Assembly: GCA_903883645.1 (NCBI GenBank)
Contig: CAISBR010000244.1
Location: 1 to 64,000, forward strand
Length of the DNA: 64,000 nucleotides
Reading direction: 5' to 3'
Source: an uncultured Myxococcales bacterium
Lineage (GTDB): Bacteria; Myxococcota_A; UBA9042
This document shows, piece by piece, positions 48,986 to 56,800 of this stretch. The position numbers were made by a program, and so were the translations under genes. Position 1 is the stretch's first letter, and each line of letters starts with the position of its first letter. The notes beneath the pieces are model-generated. The model was not told where the DNA came from and did not search any database. It was given only the letters and a program-made list of their open reading frames with translations.

Positions 48986-50516
48986 CCTTTCGAGCACATT
49001 GCACCCCATCCGCACCGCATTGCTCAGCGTCAGCGACAAGCGCGGCCTGGTCGAGCTGGGCCGCACGCTCGCCAATCTGGGCATTCGGCTTGTGGCCAGC
49101 GGGGGCACGCGCAGCACGTTGCAGGCCGCGGGGGTGCAAGTTGTCGACGTTGCAACCTATTCGGGCCATGCCCAGGCCTTTGACGGCCGCATCAAGACGC
49201 TGTCGTTCGAGGTGATGGCCAGCATCTTGTTCGACCGCCGCCAGCACGCCGCCGAGGCCGCGCAACTAGGCCTGCAGCCAATCGATTTGGTGGTGGTCAA
49301 CCTATACCCCTTTGTCGAGCGCGCCGCCGCCGGTGTCGATGGCGCAGCGCTGGTCGAGTCGATCGACATCGGCGGCCCAACGCTGATTCGCGCCGCAGCC
49401 AAGAATTACGCTGGGGTAGCGGTGCTGACCGACCCGACGCAGTATGCAGAGCTGGGCAGCGAACTGCAGACTTACGGCGGCGCGACCAGCCTAGATGCAC
49501 GCAAGCGCTGGATGCAGAAGGCTTTTTTACACACCGCCGCATACGATGCCGCCATTGCGGAGCATTACGCCGGCGAGCCGTTGCGGTACGGCGAAAATCC
49601 GCATCAGTCCGCGGTGTACATCGCCGATGGCCCGCTGGCGATGCGTGTGCATGGCGGCAAGGCGTTGTCGTACAACAACTTGCTCGACCTCGACGCGGCG
49701 CTGACGCTGGTGCACGACCTGCCCGACCCGGCGTTTTGCATCGTAAAGCATCAAAACCCTTGTGGCGTGGCCTCGGCGCCCGCCGTGAGGGGCCTGCTTG
49801 AGCTAGCCTGGCAGGGCGACCCGGTGTCGGCTTTTGGCGCGGTGGTGGCGTGCAATCGACCGGTAGATCGCTTTGATCTCGAATACTTGCAGATGGACCA
49901 GCCGGACCGGCGCTTTGTCGAGGTGGTCGCGGCGCCGGCCTTTAGCCCCGATGCCGTGAGCTACCTCGGCAATAACAAGAACTTGCGCATCGTAACCTAC
50001 CAGGGCCAGCTGCCCGAACGCCGCCGCCGCAGCTTGGCGATGGGCACGGTGAGCCAGAGCCGCGACAACCGCCTAAGCGAAAAATACGAGTGTATGTCGC
50101 GTGTTCAGCCCCCTGTACTCCCAATCGCGCTCATCGAGTTTGGCCTCGCGGTGGTGCGCGCGCAGAAGTCGAACGCGATTGCCATCGTGCGCGACCACGG
50201 CGGCGCTTTGCAGCTGCTGGGGATGGGTGCGGGTCAGCCCAATCGCGTCGCGTCGGTGCGGCTGGCGGTCGAGCAAGCGACGGCGAACCTGCTGCGCGAG
50301 GACCCTAGCCGCGACCCGGCGCAGGCCTTGGGGCAGTGCCTCCTAATTTCAGACGCTTTTTTTCCTTTTGCGGACGGGCCAGAGCTCGCGCTGCGGGCCG
50401 GTCTGCGCGCGCTGGTCGAGCCCGGTGGTTCGCTGCGCGACGCCGAAGTCATCGCCGCGTGCGATCGCGCGAGCGCCCTGCTGCTATTTACCGGCACACG
50501 ACATTTCCTGCATTAA
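48978..50516 (+). CDS. purH: Bifunctional AICAR transformylase/IMP cyclohydrolase
   Basis: 512 residues. The MGS-like IMP cyclohydrolase domain (1-200) has LLSVSDKRGLVELG, LVASGGTRSTLQ, DGRIKTLSFEV and VVNLYPF. The transformylase domain has LRYGENPHQSA, GKALSYNNLLDLDAAL, the catalytic Lys-His in IVKHQNPCGVA, and SDAFFPFADG. It performs the last two steps to IMP. The motif GRIKTLSFEV differs from the more usual GRVKTLHPKIH in lacking the His. The PurH length is slightly short for the family (usually 510-530). Confidence 0.95.
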   Translation: MSSLSSTLHPIRTALLSVSDKRGLVELGRTLANLGIRLVASGGTRSTLQAAGVQVVDVATYSGHAQAFDGRIKTLSFEVMASILFDRRQHAAEAAQLGLQPIDLVVVNLYPFVERAAAGVDGAALVESIDIGGPTLIRAAAKNYAGVAVLTDPTQYAELGSELQTYGGATSLDARKRWMQKAFLHTAAYDAAIAEHYAGEPLRYGENPHQSAVYIADGPLAMRVHGGKALSYNNLLDLDAALTLVHDLPDPAFCIVKHQNPCGVASAPAVRGLLELAWQGDPVSAFGAVVACNRPVDRFDLEYLQMDQPDRRFVEVVAAPAFSPDAVSYLGNNKNLRIVTYQGQLPERRRRSLAMGTVSQSRDNRLSEKYECMSRVQPPVLPIALIEFGLAVVRAQKSNAIAIVRDHGGALQLLGMGAGQPNRVASVRLAVEQATANLLREDPSRDPAQALGQCLLISDAFFPFADGPELALRAGLRALVEPGGSLRDAEVIAACDRASALLLFTGTRHFLH

Positions 50517-50517
50517 G

Positions 50518-52287
50518 ATGCCACCTTCTATGCACATCGCCGTCATCGGCAGCGGGGGCCGCGAGGCGGCACTGGCCCTGCGTTTGCGCGCCGAGGGCAA
50601 CACCACCGCACAATTCGCTGCACCTACAGGTGATCTCGCGAGTTTCTGCGGCGAGTTGCAAGCCCTGTGCATTGAACTGGCTGTGATCGGCCCAGAAGCT
50701 CCACTCGCAGCGGGCCTGGCCGACGCACTGCGTAGTGTCGGAGTCGCTACCGTGGGGCCCGGCCAGGGCGCCGCACAGCTCGAAGCATCCAAGAGTTGGG
50801 CCAAAGGCTTCATGGCCCGCCACGGGGTCGCCACTGCGCCCTGGCGGGCCATGGCCGTGCACCAGGCTGAGCTTGAGGCGCCTACCTGCCCGCTGCCGGT
50901 GGTGGTCAAGCGCGACGGTCTGTGCGGTGGCAAAGGGGTCAGTGTCTGCCGCACGCCTGCGGAGCTCGTGGCGGCTCTGCAACAGGCCCACGACCGCGAC
51001 GGTCCGCACGCGCTGGTGGTGCTCGAACACCTGCTAGTCGGCCGCGAGCTGTCGCTCCACGCCCTGGTGAGCGATGGCCAGTGCGTGCTGCTGCCGGCCG
51101 CGATGGATCACAAGCGCTTATTTGACCAAGACTTAGGGCCGAATACGGGGGGCATGGGTGCGGTAGCTCCGCTGCCTTGGTGCACTCCGCAGCTGCTGGC
51201 CGACATCGAGAGCGAGGTGATCGCGCCCACGCTGCGCGGTCTACAAGCTGAAAATATTGGTTATCGCGGTGTTTTGTACTTCGGCCTGATGCTGACTCGC
51301 CATGGGCCGCGCCTGCTCGAATACAACGTCCGCTTTGGCGACCCCGAGTGCCAGGTGCTGTTGCCACTGATCGCCACGAACCTAGCGAACTTGCTAATGG
51401 CTGTGGCCCGCGGCGAGCTGCGCGACCAGCCTATCGCTGTGCAGCCTGGCTTTGCCGCGGCGGTGGTCCTGGCCGCGCCGGGCTATCCGCACGCCCCTCA
51501 ACTTGGCACGATTATTGATATTCCAAGCATTCAGGACCTGTCGTTGGCCGGGATGCAGGCCACGGCGGCCGGTTGGCAGACGTGCGCCGGGCGTGTCGCC
51601 ACCGCAGTGGGCCAAGGGCCGTCGCTCGATCTGGCACTGAAGCAAGCCTACTGCCGCGCTGAACCGCTTGCCGCTCAAGGGCTTCTGCTGCGCCGCGACA
51701 TCGGTGCCAAGGCCAAGCCGGCGCGGGTGGCGGTGCTGGCCTCGGGGCGCGGCTCGAACTTAGCTGCCCTGATCGCTGCGAGCAGCCACGGGATTTTGCA
51801 GGGCCTCGCCCAGATCGAGCTCGCCCTGTTTGATCGCGGCGCACCGGGCCAGAGCGTCGCCCGTGCCGCGGGCATTGCCACGCATCAGCTCGACTCTACA
51901 GGCATTTCGCCCGAGCAGTGGGCCCAATGCGCCCTGCCCTTGCTGCACCAGTACGGCATCGAAGTGGTGGTGCTGGCCGGTTTTGCGCGCATCCTGGCGT
52001 CGACTCTGATCGCAGCTTACCCCGCGCGCATCCTGAACATTCACCCCGCCGATCCTGTGCATTACGTAGGGCTGCACGGCTACCGTTGGGCGTTTGCGCA
52101 GCAGCTGCCGGCGACGACCATCACCGTGCATCTGGTCGACGCGGGGCTAGACAGCGGGCCGATTCTGGCGCAAGAAGGCGTGGACCTGCGCGGCGCCCAG
52201 TCGCTGGCCCAGGTCGAGGCGCGCGGCCTGCAGGTCGAACACCGCCTCTACCCGCAAACACTGCGCAACTTCTTGTTGGAACACTAG
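50518..52287 (+). CDS. purD-purN: Fused phosphoribosylamine-glycine ligase (PurD) and GAR formyltransferase (PurN)
   Basis: 589 residues starting 1 bp after purH (ATG 50530 is an alternative). Residues 5-398 are PurD: IAVIGSGGREAALALR (the usual GGREHAL His is Ala), VVVKRDGLCGGKGV, LGPNTGGMGAVAP and EYNVRFGDPECQ of the ATP-grasp fold. About four residues later PurN begins: VAVLASGRGSNLAALI, then NIHP with catalytic Asn507 and His509, and LDSGPI with Asp545. PurN is complete to the end. The fusion links consecutive steps 2 and 3 of purine synthesis; animals fuse PurD, PurM and PurN, but a PurD-PurN pair is uncommon in bacteria. No stop or frameshift interrupts it. Confidence 0.93.
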   Translation: MPPSMHIAVIGSGGREAALALRLRAEGNTTAQFAAPTGDLASFCGELQALCIELAVIGPEAPLAAGLADALRSVGVATVGPGQGAAQLEASKSWAKGFMARHGVATAPWRAMAVHQAELEAPTCPLPVVVKRDGLCGGKGVSVCRTPAELVAALQQAHDRDGPHALVVLEHLLVGRELSLHALVSDGQCVLLPAAMDHKRLFDQDLGPNTGGMGAVAPLPWCTPQLLADIESEVIAPTLRGLQAENIGYRGVLYFGLMLTRHGPRLLEYNVRFGDPECQVLLPLIATNLANLLMAVARGELRDQPIAVQPGFAAAVVLAAPGYPHAPQLGTIIDIPSIQDLSLAGMQATAAGWQTCAGRVATAVGQGPSLDLALKQAYCRAEPLAAQGLLLRRDIGAKAKPARVAVLASGRGSNLAALIAASSHGILQGLAQIELALFDRGAPGQSVARAAGIATHQLDSTGISPEQWAQCALPLLHQYGIEVVVLAGFARILASTLIAAYPARILNIHPADPVHYVGLHGYRWAFAQQLPATTITVHLVDAGLDSGPILAQEGVDLRGAQSLAQVEARGLQVEHRLYPQTLRNFLLEH

Positions 52288-52291
52288 TTTT

Positions 52292-53728
52292 ATGTGCGGA
52301 GTCATCGGCATCGTCAGCAGCAGCCCCGTCGCCAGCGACTTGGTGGTCGGCCTGTCGGCGCTGCAACACCGCGGCCAAGACGCCGCCGGCATCGTCACCT
52401 GGTCCGACCGCTTCCACCTGCACAAGGGCGCCGGTCGCGCCACCCGCGTCTTCGGCGATGTGGATGTACAAAAGGAATTGCGCGGTCGCATCGGCATCGG
52501 CCACGTGCGCTACGCCACCCAGGGCAGCGCCGACGTACTCGACGCGCAGCCCGTGGCCGTCAACTACCCGCTCGCTTTGGCGATGGCCCACAACGGCAAT
52601 GTCACCAATTTCACACGGTTGCGTACCCGTCTGAACCGCGAGCACCACCGTTTGGTCGAGACGAATAACGACGTTGAGCTAATTCTATATACCTTGGCCG
52701 CACTTCTGGAGCGCGAAGATCTCAAGCGCCTGGGGGTGCCGGCGGTGCTGGCGGCAGTCACGGCCCTGCTCGATCAGGTCGAAGGCGCCTATTCGGTGGT
52801 CGCCGTCGTCGCGGGCCTGGGTCTGCTGGGCTTTCGCGACCGCCACGGCATTCGGCCACTGGTGCTGGGCGAGCGCCGCCAGGGCACCGGCCACAGCGTA
52901 GCTTTAGCTAGTGAATCAACGGTTTTCGACCACTTGGGCTTTGACGTACAGCGCGAGATTGCCCCCGGCGAGGCGGTGCTCATCACCCTCGACGGCCAAG
53001 TCCACAGCGTTGCGCCACCGCCCGGCCCTAGCCACTTCTGCGCTTTTGAATTCATCTACTTTGCCCGCGAAGATGCGGTGATGAATGGCGCCCGCGTCGC
53101 CGCCCAGCGCATTTTGGCCGGTCGCAAGCTGGCCGAACGGGTGCGCGAAGCGGGCCTCGAGCCCGACATCGTCATCGATGTGCCCAACTCGGCTTACTTT
53201 GCCGCCACTGGTCTCGCTGAGGCCCTGGGCCTGCCCTACCGCCGTGGCCTCGCACAAAATCCCGAGTTTGGCCGCAGCTTCTTGCACGCCACCCAAGTCG
53301 AACGCGAGCGCGCCGTGCGGCAAAAACTCAATCCGATTCGCGAGGTAATCGCCGGCAAGCGTGTCGCAGTGGTCGACGACTCCATCGTGCGCGGCACCAC
53401 CTCGCGGCACATCGTGCGGCTGCTGCGCGACTGCGGCGCCAAGGCCGTGTACATGCTGTCGGCCGCGCCGCCGGTGCGCTTCCCCTGCGTCTACGGTATC
53501 GACATCGCCACCCGCGGCGAAATCTTGGCAGCTGGCCTAAATACCGAGCAAATTCGCGAAGCTTTGGGGGCTGACGCGGTAGTCTACCAGCGCCTGAGCG
53601 ACCTACAAGACCTGTTTGGCACCACCGCCGGCTGCTACGCCTGCTTCTCGGGCCAGTACCCCACGCCCATCGACCGCGCCACCTTGCGCCTGATCGAAGC
53701 CGAGCGTCGCAGCCAGCGCGGCAACTAG
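52292..53728 (+). CDS. purF: Amidophosphoribosyltransferase
   Basis: 478 residues; MCGVIGIVSS puts the glutaminase Cys at position 2 with no propeptide. Glutaminase motifs are LQHRGQDAAG, HVRYATQG and AHNGNVTN. The PRPP loop is VVDDSIVRGTTS. Four Cys at the positions of the [4Fe-4S] cluster of the Bacillus-type enzyme are seen: SHFCAFEF, RFPCVYG and the pair in CYACFSGQYPT. It commits PRPP to purine synthesis and is feedback-inhibited by nucleotides. It is last in the purine operon, with 4 bp after purD-purN. Confidence 0.95.
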   Translation: MCGVIGIVSSSPVASDLVVGLSALQHRGQDAAGIVTWSDRFHLHKGAGRATRVFGDVDVQKELRGRIGIGHVRYATQGSADVLDAQPVAVNYPLALAMAHNGNVTNFTRLRTRLNREHHRLVETNNDVELILYTLAALLEREDLKRLGVPAVLAAVTALLDQVEGAYSVVAVVAGLGLLGFRDRHGIRPLVLGERRQGTGHSVALASESTVFDHLGFDVQREIAPGEAVLITLDGQVHSVAPPPGPSHFCAFEFIYFAREDAVMNGARVAAQRILAGRKLAERVREAGLEPDIVIDVPNSAYFAATGLAEALGLPYRRGLAQNPEFGRSFLHATQVERERAVRQKLNPIREVIAGKRVAVVDDSIVRGTTSRHIVRLLRDCGAKAVYMLSAAPPVRFPCVYGIDIATRGEILAAGLNTEQIREALGADAVVYQRLSDLQDLFGTTAGCYACFSGQYPTPIDRATLRLIEAERRSQRGN

Positions 53729-53757
53729 AAAACCCGAGTCTTTACCATTATTTCGCA

Positions 53758-53787
53758 GGGCTGCCGGCGAATCCCAGCCAGCAGCCC
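53758..53787. terminator. Hairpin between convergent purF and the repeat lipoprotein
   Basis: GGGCTGC (53758-53764) pairs with GCAGCCC (53781-53787), extended by GGC/GCC (53766-53768 and 53777-53779) across one unpaired base on each side. It lies in the 73-bp gap between two convergent genes. There is no strong T-run on either side, so termination may be Rho-assisted. Confidence 0.45.
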
Positions 53788-53801
53788 CCGCGCGTTCTGG
53801 C

Positions 53802-56800
53802 TTACGGCACGCAGCCCGCGAGCGTCACGTGGATGCACGAGCTGTTGAACGTGTTGCACGAGTCGATGGTGCACTTGTTGTTGTCGTTGCAATCGGCGTC
53901 GATCTTGCACTGCTGATTGGGGTTGCAGCCCGTGAGCGGCACGAACAGGCACGCGCCCGTGGTCGTGTTGCACAGGTCGGTGGTGCAGACATTGTTGTCG
54001 GTGCAGTCGGTGTTGGCTTTACAAGGCGGCAGCGGGTTGCAGCCGGCGAGGGTCTGGTTGATGCACTGGCCGTTGAGCGTGTTGCAAACATCGAGCGTGC
54101 ACGTGTAGTTGTCGTTGCAGTCGCTGTTCTGCACGCAGCCCGCGGCGCAGCCAAAGATCTGCGGGTACGAGCAGACGCCGTACGCCGCCACGCAGTTGTT
54201 GCTGGTGCACGGGTTGTTGTCGTCGCATACCAGCGCCGTGCCCTTGCAAGTGCCGCTGATGCAAGCATCTTTCTGCGTGCAGTTGTTGTTGTCGGTGCAG
54301 GCCGAGCCGTCGAGGTAGGTCATCACACACTTGCCGCCGATGCACGCGTCGCTGGTGCAGACGTTGTTGTCGTTGCAGTTGGCGTCGGTGGTGCAGTTGG
54401 CGTTGCAGGTCTGCAGGTTCTGGAACTGGCAGGTACCGTTGCCCGTGTTGCAGTTGTCGAGCGTGCACGGATTGTTGTCGTTGCACACTACCGCCGAGCC
54501 GGTGCACTTGCCGCTGGCGCAGACGTCGCCGGTGGTGCAGGCGTTGCCGTCCGTGCAGGCCGCCGTGTTGGCGGTCATCACGCAGCCACCGGTCTTGGCG
54601 TCGCAGGCGTCGCTTGTGCACGGGTTGTTGTCGTTGCACACCGTGATCTTGGCCCCTTGGCACACGCCGTTCGCGCAGGCCTCGCCCCAGGTGCAGGCAA
54701 TGCCGTCGCTGCAGGTGGTGCCAGTCAGCTTGGTAACGACGCACGCGCCGGTGGTACAAACCTCGCTCGTGCACGTATTGTTGTCGTTGCAGTCGATGTC
54801 AGCCTTGCACTGGCTGCCGCAACCGGCAATGGCGGCGTGGGCGCAAACGCCGGTGGCCACCACGCACGAGTCCGTCGTGCATACATTGGCGTCGTCGCAG
54901 TTGGCAAGCGAGCCTTTGCACACGCCCAAGCTGCACAAGTCGTCGACCGTGCAGGCGTTATTGTCGCTGCAGGTGCCGCCGGCCGGCGCGCTGGTGTAGA
55001 CGCAGTTGCCGTTGTTGGCGTTGCAGTTGTCGTTGGTGCAGACGTTGTTGTCGTTGCAGACCACCGCGGTGCCCTTGCAGATGCCGCCGCCGCACACATC
55101 TTGGTTGGTGCACGGGTTGGCGTCGTTGCAGTTGGCGGTGTTGTTGGTATGTGCACACTTGCCGTTGGCGCACGCATCGTTGGTGCACGGGTTGTTGTCG
55201 TCGCACTGGTTGTTTTGATTGCAGTTGTTGCCGCACGGCACGATGGCCGTGTTGACGCAGGCGCCGCTCGCCACATTGCAGCTGTCGGTGGTACAGGCGT
55301 CGTTGTCGTTGCAATTCTTGGCCGTGGCCGCGCAGTTGCCGTTGTTGCACGCGTCGGCGGTGGTGCAGGCGTTGCCGTCGCTACAGAGCGTGCCGTTGGT
55401 TACGTTGGCGTAGACACAGGCGCCGGTAGTGGCGCTGCACGAGTCGGTGGTGCACACCTTATTGTCGTTGCAGGTCACGGTGTTGCCGACGCACGTGCCG
55501 TTCAAGCAGGCGTCGCTGATGGTGCAAGCATTGCCGTCGCTGCACGCCGCGCCGTTGATGAACGTGTTGGCGCACTTGGCCCCGACGCAGGTATCGGCCG
55601 TGCAACCGTTCTTGTCGTTGCAGTCCGCCGCCGTGGCGCAGTTGCCGCCGCAGCCGACCACCGCGGTAAAGACGCACTTGCCGCTGGCCGTGTCGCACGA
55701 GTCGATGGTGCACGCGTCTTTGTCGTCGCACGCGACGGGGCTGGCCCCCATGCAGGCGCCGGCCGTGCAGGTATCGACCGTGGTGCAGGAGTTGCCATCG
55801 CTACACGGCAGGCCGTTGGTGCCGGGAGTGACGGCGCAGTTGCCGGTCGAGGCCGTGCAAGTATCGTTGGTGCAAGGGTTGTTGTCGTTACAGACCACCG
55901 CGGTGCCAAAGCAGACGCCCGACTTGCAGGTATCGGCGCTGGTGCACAGATTGTTGTCGCTGCAGGCCGTACCGTTCAAGGTGGTGTGCACGCAGGCGTT
56001 GTTGGTGCAAGCGTCGGTGGTGCACGCGTTGTTGTCGTTGCATTGCCCCACGTTGTTGCACTGGTTGCAGGTGGTCGCCGTAAAGACGCAGGTGCCGGTG
56101 TTCGAGTTGCAGGCGTCGATGGTGCAGGCGTTGTTGTCGTTGCAAACCACGGCCTTGCCGGCGCACTTGCCAGTGGCGCAGACGTCGGTCAGGGTGCAGG
56201 GGTCGCCGTCGCTGCACAAGGTGCCGTTCGTTACGTTGGCAAACAAGCAGTTGGCGGTCGCGGTGTCGCACGAGTCGCTGGTGCAGGCGTTGTTGTCGTT
56301 GCAGACCTTGGCGATGCCGGGCACGCACTTGGCGGCCTTGCACACGTCGCCGGCGGTGCACGCATTCGTGTCATCGCACGCGGTGCCGTCGGCTAGGCCG
56401 CTGATGCACTTGCCGGCGATGCACTTTTCGGTGGTGCAGACGTTGCCGTCGTTGCAGTCGATGTCGACGATGCACTGCACGCCGCAGCCGGGGATGGCCG
56501 AGTTCACGCACTTGCCGCTGGCCGTGTCGCAGCTGTCCGCCGTGCACGCGTCGCCGTCGTCGCAGTTCTTGGGGCTGCCGCCGGTGCACACGCCCGCCTT
56601 GCAGGCATCGACCAGGGTGCAGGGGTTGGTGTCGTCGCACGGGGTGTTGTCGGCGCCGGCTGGGGCGATGCACTTGCCGGTGGCGGGGTCGCAAGCATCG
56701 TTGGTGCAAGGGTTTTTGTCGTCGCAAACGATGGCGGTGCCCACGCACTTGCCCGTGCCGCACGCGTCGGTGGTGCAGGGGTTGCCGTCGCTGCAGGGCG

